NCBI GenBank assembly: GCA_905182985.1
Contig: CAJJDN010000005.1
Location: 675,240-739,239, forward strand
DNA length: 64,000 nt
Reading direction: 5' to 3'
Source of the DNA: Paramecium sonneborni
Taxonomy: Eukaryota; Ciliophora; Oligohymenophorea; Peniculida; Parameciidae
The notes under the pieces were generated by a model. That model had not been told where the DNA came from. It saw only the letters and a list, made by a program, of their open reading frames with translations, and did not search any database. This document shows positions 36,204-49,236 of this stretch, one piece after another (positions within the stretch are counted from its first letter, which is position 1; each line of letters begins with the position of its first letter). Both the position numbers and the translations under genes were made by a program.

Positions 36204-37692
36204 ATGAATAAATTATATCCAACAGATAAAATACATCATCAATATGTTGAATATCCTTAGCGTTGGTTACAATTAGTCTTATTTTTGTGTGCTTTGCTTT
36301 CAAACATAATGTTCGGATTTTCGCTTTCTCCAATAGTGAAGGAAATGTCATTAGTTTATCAAGTTGATAGTAGGTAAAAGAACATTAAATGATGGAGATA
36401 TTTACAATTCTTGACAATAAGTTTTACTGTTTTCTCTGTAATAATGATAATACCAGGAAAAATAATCAATGAAAAATATGGAATTCGAATTAGTATTATC
36501 ATAGGTATAAGTAATTGAAGTATTAAAGGTTGCTCATTAACTTTTGTAGGTTCAATTTTTGCAATTTTCATTAATGTTTCTTTTTGGTTTTTCTTTATTG
36601 GATAATTGATCTCTTTAGTAGGATTTCCTTTTAGATTGATAAGTGCATCCAAATTTGTTGCAAACTGGTTTTTTCCTGAAAATAGAATCCTTATAATGGT
36701 GATAATTGCATTAGTTTTTAACGCAAGTTCAGGAATAGCTATTAGAATACCATTAATTATATTAGGAGACTTTTAAATTAATGATGATCCCAGGGACGAA
36801 TAAAAAGAATTAGGAAGAGCTTTAATTGAAAGTTTAATGTTTCTATTATTTGGATTAATGATTTTATTATGTTTGCCACCAATATTTTTCTTTTTAAGTA
36901 AACCAAAAACTCCTCCTAGTTTTAGTGCTTCAGATGTAATAATATTTTTAAGTCTTTAGGAATGCGTTAGAGAAGATTATCATAAAGCCAGTATAATAGT
37001 AACTAATAACCTTGATTTTATTTTATTAACAATTAGTTTTGCTTTTATCTTGGGAACTATTACATTATTTACTCTTTAAATGAAATATTTTATATCACCA
37101 TTTAATTATACACTTAAAGATTAAAGCAATTTAGTTTTGGTAGGTGTTATAGCTGGTTTGATTGGAGATGTTTGTGTAGGAACTGCAATAAAGAAGACTT
37201 AATCCTATAAAAAAGTCTTAAGAATTTGTAATATTTAGTTACGGTTTTATTTGGATTCTCATACTAGCACTTCATTTAAACAAAGTTTTTTTCTTTATTG
37301 TTTATTTTTTAATGTGTGGAAGTTCTGCTATTATGGCTTTGACTTTTGAAATTTCTTGTGAATTATGTTTTCCTCTCAGTGAAAATACTACAATTTCCAT
37401 GTTGGTTCTTTGGAAATCTACTTAATTTCTTACAAGGAATACCTGAAATTTTAGTTCTTAAGGTATCTGAACATAAATATTCATATAGGGAGATAATTAG
37501 TTATGCTCTACTTTAGCAATGATATTTATGCTAATCTTAATTGGTAGCTCAAATATTTTGACTATGAAAATCAATGAAAATCTAAAGAGATCAGAATAAG
37601 ATATTTAATTGGATGATAGAATTGAAAAGAAAAATACCGAAGTCAGTTTATTAGTATAATCAAAATTTAATAATAAAAATGATGATTATTGA
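36204..37692 (+). pseudogene. FLVCR-type MFS transporter gene with two +1 frameshifts
   Basis: Three introns (36374-36397, 36505-36528, 37463-37488; 24-26 nt) are visible. The predicted membrane protein matches the FLVCR branch of the major facilitator superfamily (heme or choline export): QWFPENR-like NWFFPENRILIMV after helix 4, GLIGDVCVGTAIKKTQSYKK between helices 8 and 9, and ELCFPLSENTTISML before helix 11. To keep the family match, the frame must gain one base near 37225 and one near 37402. No intron accounts for either, and the spliced length leaves two bases over. It is either a recent pseudogene or two base-call errors; the duplicate copy shows the same bases. Confidence 0.7.
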
Positions 37693-37721
37693 TTTTTATA
37701 TATTAAAATTAATATAATTTA

Positions 37722-38036
37722 ATGCTTAAGGTGATTGGCTTTATATTATTAATTCATTCAGCTATTTCTTTGATTAGATATAGAAAACATTTAATCTATA
37801 AGGATATGGCTGATTAATACCATATACCTCTAGATGTATCAATATTTTCTTAATTTTATAGATCTTATTGGAGATTATTGTTGGATTTGCATTAAACATG
37901 TTTTTTGGAGTTATTTTAGATAAAAAATTTGTTAACATTCATTAATTTCCTCATAAGAAAACGTATAATATATATTTTCTACCATAGTTATGATTAAGCA
38001 TTATAAAGACCTAATTTTAAATAACCTGGTGGCAGA
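37722..38036 (+). other. Truncated duplicate of the EMC5 gene
   Basis: This carries the ATG, both introns (37836-37861, 37963-37987) and most of the coding sequence of EMC5, but ends at the N at 38037. The complete copy is at 38820-39194. Confidence 0.8.
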
Positions 38037-38037
38037 N

Positions 38038-38790
38038 TAATATTTTTAAGTCTTTAGGAATGCGTTAGAGAAGATTATCATAAAGCCAGTATAATAGTAA
38101 CTAATAACCTTGATTTTATTTTATTAACAATTAGTTTTGCTTTTATCTTGGGAACTATTACATTATTTACTCTTTAAATGAAATATTTTATATCACCATT
38201 TAATTATACACTTAAAGATTAAAGCAATTTAGTTTTGGTAGGTGTTATAGCTGGTTTGATTGGAGATGTTTGTGTAGGAACTGCAATAAAGAAGACTTAA
38301 TCCTATAAAAAAGTCTTAAGAATTTGTAATATTTAGTTACGGTTTTATTTGGATTCTCATACTAGCACTTCATTTAAACAAAGTTTTTTTCTTTATTGTT
38401 TATTTTTTAATGTGTGGAAGTTCTGCTATTATGGCTTTGACTTTTGAAATTTCTTGTGAATTATGTTTTCCTCTCAGTGAAAATACTACAATTTCCATGT
38501 TGGTTCTTTGGAAATCTACTTAATTTCTTACAAGGAATACCTGAAATTTTAGTTCTTAAGGTATCTGAACATAAATATTCATATAGGGAGATAATTAGTT
38601 ATGCTCTACTTTAGCAATGATATTTATGCTAATCTTAATTGGTAGCTCAAATATTTTGACTATGAAAATCAATGAAAATCTAAAGAGATCAGAATAAGAT
38701 ATTTAATTGGATGATAGAATTGAAAAGAAAAATACCGAAGTCAGTTTATTAGTATAATCAAAATTTAATAATAAAAATGATGATTATTGA
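38038..38790 (+). other. Duplicate 3' part of the FLVCR-like gene
   Basis: Identical to 36940-37692, including both frameshift positions. It starts directly after the N and has no start codon. Confidence 0.8.
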
Positions 38791-38819
38791 TTTTTATATA
38801 TTAAAATTAATATAATTTA

Positions 38820-39194
38820 ATGCTTAAGGTGATTGGCTTTATATTATTAATTCATTCAGCTATTTCTTTGATTAGATATAGAAAACATTTAATCTATAAG
38901 GATATGGCTGATTAATACCATATACCTCTAGATGTATCAATATTTTCTTAATTTTATAGATCTTATTGGAGATTATTGTTGGATTTGCATTAAACATGTT
39001 TTTTGGAGTTATTTTAGATAAAAAATTTGTTAACATTCATTAATTTCCTCATAAGAAAACGTATAATATATATTTTCTACCATAGTTATGATTAAGCATT
39101 ATAAAGACCTAATTTTAAATAACCTGGTGGCAGAGGTGGAGTTTTGTAATCTGTAGTAAGAGATAAAATTGGAAATTTTGATATAAACAATTGA
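38820..39194 (+). CDS. EMC5: EMC5/MMGT1, ER membrane complex subunit, 107 aa
   Basis: Two introns (38934-38959, 26 nt; 39061-39085, 25 nt) are removed to give 108 codons. There are two membrane segments: MLKVIGFILLIHSAISLI at the N-terminus and ILLEIIVGFALNMFFGVIL at about 42-60, joined by a loop ending IPLD, which matches the conserved P-(L/I)-D-I that opens the second helix of EMC5. A short cytosolic tail with GGRGG follows. EMC5 is a core subunit of the complex that inserts and folds membrane proteins in the ER. It is a little shorter than the human protein (131 aa). Confidence 0.8.
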
Positions 39195-39271
39195 TAAATT
39201 TATGTGCATTATAACATTTGTGTTTTTTTATAAATATTTAATTCAACTTAAATAATATAATTCTTTTGCAA

Positions 39272-39776
39272 TCATTCCTTAAACTTAGGTTTATCTTCAG
39301 TCTTATTTAAATAGTATTCTTCAAATAATGCTTTGTCTTTTGGTTTTGCCACATTAAGTTTATTCAATTATAAATAGTCAAAAGTTCGATGATCTTTCTA
39401 TATATAAAATAGTAAGGGATCTTATTTCCTCTCCTCTCCATATCCATATACAAGCATCTCTAATTTAAAGATCAGGAACTTCCTCATAAAAACCATGAAT
39501 AGCAAATGCCTATATTTTGAAATGCTCATCAATTTTCTATAAGAATCCAAAGCAATTATTTCTGTATCAAAAATAACACTTTTCCATATGATTAAGTTTA
39601 ATTCTATTTGATAATTCATAATAAGCTTCCATAAGAATCTAAGATATATAAAAGTTTTTATATTCAATTTCAAAATCTCTTGATGCTAAAGGTTCTCTCT
39701 GGCAATCAAAAGTATCAAAAGTTAGTTTATAATTATGAATCAATTTTGCCTTATTATTTTTTCTGACTTTTCTTCT
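39272..39776 (-). CDS. Unknown protein, 5' end unresolved
   Basis: From about 39776 to TGA 39272-39274 a protein-like frame runs through two introns: 39562-39579 (only 18 nt, removes an in-frame TGA) and 39421-39451 (31 nt). The product has good composition (FDTFDCQREPLASRDFEIEY, FAIHGFYEEVPDL, LNKLNVAKPKDKALFEEYYL). No ATG opens this frame: it is closed upstream by TGA at 39777-39779, and the sequence further 5' (Asn/Gln-rich, then PAP and NKNEEEKSEK in another frame) cannot be joined by a standard intron. The gene may have a decayed or misassembled 5' end. No family recognised. Confidence 0.45.
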
Positions 39777-39779
39777 TCA

Positions 39780-40213
39780 TTTTTATTTCAAGGAGCAGGT
39801 TTTTATTATAATTATCATAATTATTATTAATTTAGTTATTATTCTTATTGAGATGGGAATGGTTTTACACAGTATTAGTTATTCCATAATACTATATTGA
39901 TATTATATATTTGAAACTCAAAAATGCTTGGGTTTCTGATATTTATTTATACTACCTTATGATATTTGTTATTATCAATTTTAATACTTTCTTATTTTTT
40001 TTTAATACATTATAAATAGAATTCATAAAGTAAGTTAAAGATTTTTTATCTTATAGAAAACATGGACATAAGAAATACACCATTATTTGATTATTTGCTT
40101 ATCAAATAATTGATTTATTAATTTGAGTAAGAAATCAAGTGACAGTAAAACAAAATTTAAATAAAAACAGGGTAGATTGATATTATTATCAATTATTGAT
40201 TTTATTAATTAAA
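39780..40213. other. Divergent intergenic or 5' remnant region
   Basis: The stretch next to 39780-39900 contains Asn-rich minus-strand coding-like sequence that may belong to the gene below 39777. From about 39900 to 40213 it is AT-rich with nothing recognisable. Confidence 0.35.
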
Positions 40214-41200
40214 ATGTCTCTTAGTTAATTGTATGGGAAATAGACAATCAATTATGCAAGTACACTATAAAATTAATCATTTTAAGAGAGCTCAGACAGA
40301 TGAGATCTCCAAATGATCAACAGTCATTTGGATTACGTTAAGAATATAATGATTTAACATAATTACATCGATAGACAGCTGAAACTAAGAAGCATTAAAG
40401 AGCAAAGTCTACTTTGTAGAATAATTATAGATAAGGAACTCCTATAACAGATTTAGAAGAGATAGAAGGGGAGAAATTATTTGATTAGTTTTTCAAGCTT
40501 AATAACTCAAAAAGTGATAGTGATTTTATGAGAGATTCTATGTAGAGAGATCAAAAACATCATGAATCAGATTTTTTAAGGTTTGTATAGAATGCAATAG
40601 AATATCATAAGCAATCTGAATTACACTTTAGACCTACTATGAAAAAGAATTCACATTTAGAACAAAAAGCAAAAGAACTTGCAATTTCAAATAGATTATT
40701 GGCAAGCGAAATAAATCGCTACAAATAGAAAGAATCTGAGTTAAAAAATAAGATAAAAATTATATCAAAAGAATATTAATTAGAGTTGGCTTAATTGGTA
40801 TAAAAGAATGAATGGTTGGAAGAGTTGTTAGTTAAGTAAAAAATAGACAATGAAAATTCGTTACTAGCTGTTAAGAAATCCTTAGAGATCATGCAAGGAA
40901 GATGTAAATGTTAAAAAGGAATGGTGGATAAGATACTCAAAGAAGTTAAATAGTAATCTAGACCATAATATGATCTTTAAGCAACTCATTCATCTTCTGA
41001 ATTGAGTAGTAATACTGAAGAAGAGGACTTCAATTATGATTATATGAGAAGAAGAAAATCTTTATCTAAGGTATTAAATAAAATAAATACAGACATCAGA
41101 AGAGCATTAATTCTTACATTCCAGGAGTAAAAACTCCAGGGAGTTTACTAGAGATCTCTTTATTCGAAAGAAACCTATACAAGACCCTTATTATACCTGA
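40214..41200 (+). CDS. Coiled-coil protein of unknown function, 314 aa
   Basis: Two introns (40224-40243, 20 nt; 41071-41092, 22 nt) are removed to give 315 codons. The first intron falls after only three codons and is needed to leave the ATG frame. Residues about 130-225 form a continuous heptad-like coiled coil (EQKAKELAISNRLLASEINR, ELAQLVQKNEWLEELL). The flanks are Gln/Ser-rich, and there is a Cys-x-Cys (GRCKCQKG) near 235. It ends 18 bp before the ATG of the transporter gene. Confidence 0.65.
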
Positions 41201-41218
41201 ATATTAAATTATTATATA

Positions 41219-42672
41219 ATGGTTTTCATCAAAAGATTGGTGCCTCTTTCAATTTTCTATTGTTTTGAAGGAATCATGTTAGGACTTATCTTATACAGTG
41301 TTCCTTAAAATTTGATAGATAAAGGGATTGAGATTAATAGATATAACTATATGATCGTGCTTTTTCCTTACTTGTTTAGATACTTAGTTTCACCTATTAT
41401 AGATAGTGTGAGTTTGGACAAAATGGGTAGAAGAAGAAGCTAATTGACACTCTTGTTTTTTGGATTAGGGTATAGTTAAGTTTTTAATTCTTAGAGTTCT
41501 GTTATATTTTTCAAATTTCTAATCCCTTGATCCTAGTATATGGTTTTGGAATATATTTTGGATTGTATGTTTTTTGGCTTGCATTGATCTCATAATAGCA
41601 GCCTGGTTAGTTGAAAGTTTAGATAAGCAGGATAGAGGGTATGGAGCATTGGCTCAATTTCTAGGAATTTTGATTGGAGGATTCATTGGAGCATTCATTT
41701 TTAAGATGTTCAATTCACTTGAATTTTGTAATACATATATTAATGCAATTCCTCAGGAAGTACCATTCATTACTTTGTCAAGTTTATTTATCAATAATTT
41801 TTAGTTGCATTCAAGGATTTATCTTATGTTTCAGCAGGACTTGGAGTTGCATGCATTATAATAATCCATAATGAAACAACTACTAATTAAGATGTATGAA
41901 TATAATTATATTAGATCATTGAAGCGTATAAATCTGCTATGGGAGCTTTTTCAAATAGACATTTGATTGTTCTCTTTTTATTTTTTTGTTTCTTCAGAAT
42001 AGGATAAATGCCAATTGATTTAGCACAAATTCACATGAAGAGAGGTTAATTTACAGAAGGTTAAATTTAATTTCTTGAGATACTTACATTTCCAATTGCA
42101 TGCATTTTACCATTTTATATGGCCAAAATGATAAAGACTAGAGTTTTAGAAATCAGATTCATCATAGTTTTTTCCATCTATGAAATTGGTATACCAAATT
42201 TAGAAATCTTTTATAATTAGTCATCTCAGGAGTATTTATCATAACCTTGTTTGCTTCTGAATAGAATTTTCCATTTCCTTATAGAGACACATTATTGAAA
42301 ATATCATTAATTAGTGTATGGTTATTAAACTTGATTAACATCACTTTGGCTCAATCTTATATTTATAAAACTACTCATAGTTCAATAGCAGCTACTTTTA
42401 TAGCTTTGTTAAGTATAAGTATTTTGATAATATTTTAAGCAACTGGGATAAACTTTTAATTCATTTTTGAAGGGTTTGTAGAATATTTATTAGCCAATTA
42501 CAATTATTATTTGATTTGGCTAAGTGGAGTAGGTATATATGCATTATTTTTTTTCCATCTGGCTTCTAGAGTTACATTAATTGATTAATTGAATTGTTAA
42601 GAGTTTAGTTTAGAAATTGATATAAAAAAAGAAAAACTGTTAATTAATACCGAATTGACAACTTTATCTTGA
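41219..42672 (+). CDS. SLC33A1/AT-1-like membrane transporter, 450 aa
   Basis: Four introns (41470-41494, 41782-41804, 41894-41914, 42189-42220; 21-32 nt) are removed to give 451 codons. The protein has about 11-12 hydrophobic helices. Family marks of the acetyl-CoA transporter branch of the MFS: an early FEGIMLGLILYSVP helix, VSPIIDSV then MGRRRSQL after helix 2, the ACIDLIIAAWLVESL helix, QDRGYGALAQFLGILIGGF, and the loop SLEFCNTYI followed by FITLS. In animals AT-1 carries acetyl-CoA into the ER lumen for protein acetylation. Substrate here is inferred from the family and not certain. Confidence 0.75.
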
Positions 42673-42803
42673 TAATTAATTATTGTTATTGTATGTATTC
42701 ATTAGTTTTTATAGATTTTTGAGTTAGTTAAGGTTGTTATTTTGCAAATAAAATATAATATAAATAAATATTATTTATTTTAATTATTTTTTTAATAATC
42801 ACC

Positions 42804-43843
42804 ATGGATGATCGTTTGATTGAATTGTATAAAGTAAAAGCATGGTAATCTAGATGTCTGGAAGACAAGATTCATTTTAATTGAACAATTCCAATTCTTC
42901 TTAGGATGATGATTTTATGCCTTAATTCTCTGCAAAAATAAAAAAGGCACAATAGTGTCTAGAGAGAATCAAAGAAAATAATTTAAGAATGTAGGAAATG
43001 TCAGAGAAATATGCTAGAGCAACCACTTCATATGTTGAAAAAGGTACTCTTTGCTTCTAAAAATTTATTAGAATTATCAAGAGAATTAGAATAAATTATG
43101 GTGCAAAACTAATAATTTAGTAACTAATTAAAAGAAGCTATGAAAGATATCAAAGATGATGTTGAAAAGAGTGAAAGAGATGAGAAAGTAACCAATTTCG
43201 CATTATAAGAGGATCAACCTGAAACCTAAATGAAAATTAATTAGAGAAATGCATTAACAAGCAAAGTTTAAGAAGTTTTACATGCTTCTTCTTAAATTTC
43301 AATAAAATATAAGACTTGTGTGAGAGAGAAAATTAGAAGGTAAACAAAGATTTTAGATGAAAATGCAACTGAAGAGTTTTTAGATGAAATATGCAATGAT
43401 CCATAAGTATGATATTTTTATCAAATCTCTTCTTAGAAAGCAACTTAACTGTTATAAGGAAAACTCTATGGAGAAGCTCCATCTGTTAGTATTACTAACG
43501 CAGTCTCAGATATCTAAGAAAAATATAAAGATATTTAGTAATTGGAAAAAGTAATTAATTTTATTATTTATTAGTCTGTTTAATAAGTATATTAACTATT
43601 CGTAGATTTAGCAATCTTGGTTCATGCTCAAGGTGAGCAAATCGATAATATCGAAATTAGTCTTGGATCAGCCAAAACTTATGTTGGTAAGGCAGAAAAA
43701 AGCCTTGGGGATGCTAAGGATGATCATCAAGCAGCTAGAAAGGTATTTATACATAAAATTCTTTTTAGAAAATGTGTTGTATCATCTTAATTGGTGTTAT
43801 AATTTTAGCCGTCATTATTGGACCAATAGTTGCCACCGCATGA
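42804..43843 (+). CDS. Syntaxin (Qa-SNARE), 303 aa
   Basis: Five introns (42834-42853, 43044-43071, 43407-43436, 43551-43574, 43743-43768; 20-30 nt) are removed to give 304 codons. An N-terminal Habc-type helical bundle spans about 30-180. The SNARE helix follows at about 215-275 (YKDIQQLEK, VYQLFVDLAILVHAQGEQID, then NIEISLGSAKTYVGKAEKSL), with the central Gln at AQGEQID. A single C-terminal anchor completes it (CCIILIGVIILAVIIGPIVA). The arrangement is that of plasma-membrane syntaxins that drive vesicle fusion. In ciliates these act in exocytosis and cell-surface traffic; the exact compartment is not readable from sequence. Confidence 0.92.
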
Positions 43844-44113
43844 TTTATATTAACAATTCATCCTTATATATTGTGCTGTAAATTTTTCTTAATTTTGTTG
43901 GAGTATTTTTTATTTAAAGTATAATTAAAATTCTTGTTTATAAAGATTGTTTTTGCTCAAGATTAAATCAATAATTATGATTAAGTTATACAATTAACAA
44001 TGTTATCTTGTATTATAAAAGATTTTTTATGATTAAAAGAATAAAAATTGAATAAAGTTATTGAATGAAAATTTATAATGATATATTCGAAAAATTAATC
44101 TAAAACTTAAACG

Positions 44114-45900
<1,787 letters not shown>

Positions 45901-46573
45901 TTTAATATAATAAATGTTTTATTATCGTACAAAATATGTATTTTATTATTACACCAAATATTTATTTTATCATTTTAATTACATATATAGTTCAAATTAT
46001 TTTGACTATTTGCATCTTTTACTTATTTTTAATATCATATTAATAATTATCTCTAGCATTGTCTTAACCGAAAAATTGGTCTTTTTTTATAATTATCTAT
46101 TCGATTGTTTTTTAAAGGTCTCAATTAAATTTTTATTTATTTTTTCTCTTTTTATTTGTGAAAAAAACTTAAACAGTTCATAATTAAAAATCAAATATTA
46201 GTAAGAAAAATATAAGATTGATCCGTGTCCTAAAGTTTCAAATATCTAAAAATTAATTGTAAGTCAATATATATTCAATAGAATTACAATTTAAGTAAAT
46301 AATTAAAATACTTTAAAGAAAAATTATTTGAAAATGCAATTTGCAATTATTAAAACAGTTATTGTTTATGAACGTTCAAATTTAAATCAAGATTTTTAAC
46401 TCAATATTTTAAACTAGAATTTAAGTTAGAATTCACAGATCGATTAATATATGAAGCAGGGTTATAATCCAGAATTAAATAGCATAATTTTTTGATAAAT
46501 TAGAATATATAGTTAATAGTTTATAAAATGTTATTTTATGATTTTATATAGCAACTAGATTGTTAAATATAAA
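45901..46573. other. Intergenic, nothing seen
   Basis: This is 673 bp of AT-rich sequence between the divergent kinase and the next plus-strand frame. A plus-strand frame at 45914 is nearly all Phe, Tyr, Ile and Leu and is judged to be noise. Confidence 0.4.
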
Positions 46574-47191
46574 ATGTCTGACTCTTTAAGCTCTTAAAAA
46601 AATGCCTTCAAATATTTAAGAATAACTCAGTCTTCTACGCTTCATATTTGATGTAAGTCTAATATTCAAAAGTTTATAGAAAATCATTATCCTATTATAG
46701 AAATTATTCTAAAATCAAAATAATAGTTATTAATTTAACAGGAGGAAAGAATAATCTTCCTGTTATAAAAAAATTAAAAAAGCACTACCTCAATAATAAA
46801 TGCAATTACATCATTGGAATAAACAAAGATCGAGGCTTATCAGATCTTATATAACTTTTTGTATTAGCAGAAATACAATTATTACCTTAAAAAAAGCAAT
46901 TAAGCATTATGGAGTAATCTAAAAGAATTCAATATAATTTAATATAAGAAAATTGTAAATTATGTTCAAGAAAAATATGTTATATTATAAAATTTAATTA
47001 GATATTAAATATTTAATAAGAAAAAAATTGTTTAGAATAGAATCTTGGAAATTATTCATTTGAATATTATTGTACGGATAAAACTTATTAGAATAAATTT
47101 TATTTTTGTTTTATATAAACCACATATTTAATTTAGATAAATTTGGAAAGAAGAAATAGTGAATTTCGAAATATTAAAAAAAAGAATTTGA
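46574..47191 (+). pseudogene. Coiled-coil gene interrupted by one in-frame TGA
   Basis: The frame from ATG 46574-46576 to TGA 47189-47191 is 206 codons, in a single phase with protein-like composition (SDSLSSQKNAFKYLRITQSS, then IEIILKSKQQLLIQQEE, SIINAITSLEQTKIEAYQIL). A TGA sits at 46649-46651 after 25 codons. No intron of a multiple-of-three length removes it and no in-frame ATG follows. It is either a pseudogene, a base error, or read-through of TGA. The 3' part from 46896 is repeated at 47906-48201. Confidence 0.45.
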
Positions 47192-47357
47192 AAGAGATGT
47201 TTTAAATTAATTTGATTGATAGTTATTAATAATTATATAATTAAAGGAATATAATGTGAAAATAATAAAAATTGCAAGTAAATGACGAAATGAAATATTC
47301 ATTTTTTATTCATAAATTAAAAAATTTATTAAGATATTATAATAATAATAATTATAA

Positions 47358-47816
47358 ATGAATAGATGTCTATAAGAAGAGGAGGAATCAAACAATTAAA
47401 CATAGGATGGATATAATAATTAAATATTATTACCATCAGTAGGTTTTTCATGTAAAACAACTTTCTCAATTGAAAATACAAGATTCAATTCTTCCCTTTA
47501 GGTTTAGCCTGATAAATTTTAATCAAAAAGCAAATCTAAATAAGAAATGATAACTTTCGAAAAAAAGTTAAAGATTTAAAAAAATATTCATAAAAAACTT
47601 AAAAAAAATCACAAAACCTAAAAAGTCTTAAATATCATTTTAGATGAGATTCAAAATCTTGAAACCTAAGTTCATTTAGATATTTCTTTTAATAAAATTT
47701 AATATGTCTAAAAATTCAAGGTGTTGATCAAAAATCTAGAAAATACGCTAGAGAATCTGAAACAAGAACTGTTGGTTAAGGTTTATTAATAAGATATACA
47801 TGGAACAAGTCAATGA
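47358..47816 (+). CDS. Small coiled-coil protein, 152 aa (copy 1)
   Basis: An intronless frame of 153 codons. Residues about 65-150 form a Lys/Gln/Leu coiled coil (KKLKIQKNIHKKLKKNHKTQ, ILDEIQNLETQVHLDI, then IKNLENTLENLKQEL). The first 60 residues are Ser/Asn/Gln-rich. No family recognised. An identical copy at 48368-48826 is due to the assembly overlap. Confidence 0.55.
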
Positions 47817-48367
47817 TATATTTATAACATGTTTAAATCACTTTTGATCATTTCTTTTTTCTTCCTACCATAATATTTTATTTTAGGATTTTATAAATAA
47901 TATANGCAATTAAGCATTATGGAGTAATCTAAAAGAATTCAATATAATTTAATATAAGAAAATTGTAAATTATGTTCAAGAAAAATATGTTATATTATAA
48001 AATTTAATTAGATATTAAATATTTAATAAGAAAAAAATTGTTTAGAATAGAATCTTGGAAATTATTCATTTGAATATTATTGTACGGATAAAACTTATTA
48101 GAATAAATTTTATTTTTGTTTTATATAAACCACATATTTAATTTAGATAAATTTGGAAAGAAGAAATAGTGAATTTCGAAATATTAAAAAAAAGAATTTG
48201 AAAGAGATGTTTTAAATTAATTTGATTGATAGTTATTAATAATTATATAATTAAAGGAATATAATGTGAAAATAATAAAAATTGCAAGTAAATGACGAAA
48301 TGAAATATTCATTTTTTATTCATAAATTAAAAAATTTATTAAGATATTATAATAATAATAATTATAA

Positions 48368-48826
48368 ATGAATAGATGTCTATAAGAAGAGGAGGAATCA
48401 AACAATTAAACATAGGATGGATATAATAATTAAATATTATTACCATCAGTAGGTTTTTCATGTAAAACAACTTTCTCAATTGAAAATACAAGATTCAATT
48501 CTTCCCTTTAGGTTTAGCCTGATAAATTTTAATCAAAAAGCAAATCTAAATAAGAAATGATAACTTTCGAAAAAAAGTTAAAGATTTAAAAAAATATTCA
48601 TAAAAAACTTAAAAAAAATCACAAAACCTAAAAAGTCTTAAATATCATTTTAGATGAGATTCAAAATCTTGAAACCTAAGTTCATTTAGATATTTCTTTT
48701 AATAAAATTTAATATGTCTAAAAATTCAAGGTGTTGATCAAAAATCTAGAAAATACGCTAGAGAATCTGAAACAAGAACTGTTGGTTAAGGTTTATTAAT
48801 AAGATATACATGGAACAAGTCAATGA
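48368..48826 (+). CDS. Small coiled-coil protein, 152 aa (assembly copy 2)
   Basis: Identical to 47358-47816. It is preceded by the duplicated tail of the TGA-interrupted gene (47906-48201). One genomic locus is likely. Confidence 0.5.
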
Positions 48827-48914
48827 TATATTTATAACATGTTTAAATCACTTTTGATCATTTCTTTTTTCTTCCTACCATAATATTTTATTTTAGGATT
48901 TTATAAATAATATA

Positions 48915-49236
48915 CAGAAGTTAAGGCAATATTTTATTTTAAAATTAATTTAATGAAATTGTCGACAATTTGTTTTTCAAAATTAATTAAAATAAAAATT
49001 TACAAAATTTTTTTTTAAATCAAAGCACAAAAAGTAAAACCCTATAAAAACTTATTCCTTCAGTATATATATATGATTAGAATAACATCTAAACTGTTAA
49101 AAAAATAATTTATTTATACTTTCTTATATTTATTAAAGAAAATGTTTAGAATTTATGCTTAATATCGAAAAATTGCTATAAAAATTTCAATTTTATACTT
49201 AAAATAAATAATTGAAATAATCATTTAAGAATTCAG
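48915..49236. other. Intergenic, nothing seen
   Basis: AT-rich spacer with long A and T runs; no coding or RNA feature is supported. Confidence 0.4.

Larger units (their letters stand above)
36940..39134. repeat. 1097-bp direct duplication meeting at one N (assembly overlap)
   Basis: Bases 36940-38036 and 38038-39134 read as identical (offset 1098) with the single N at 38037 between them. The first copy cuts the EMC5 gene, the second lacks the 5' part of the transporter. The pattern is again that of unmerged contig ends. Confidence 0.85.
46896..48914. repeat. 1009-bp direct duplication meeting at one N (assembly overlap)
   Basis: Bases 46896-47904 and 47906-48914 read as identical (offset 1010), separated by the single N at 47905. 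The small gene at 47358-47816 therefore appears twice in full. Confidence 0.85.

Noticed and set aside
39272..39451. eEF1-gamma-like reading of the C-terminal region
   Set aside because: The resemblance (WIWRGEEI) lies in a segment better explained as a 31-nt intron, and the rest does not match eEF1-gamma.
41674..41871. Second plus-strand frame overlapping the SLC33A1-like gene
   Set aside because: The family motifs and the introns at 41782-41804 and 41894-41914 belong to the other frame.
45914..46183. Plus-strand hydrophobic frame of 89 codons
   Set aside because: Composition is nearly only Phe, Tyr, Ile, Leu and Asn, as AT-rich noise gives; no splice or homology support.
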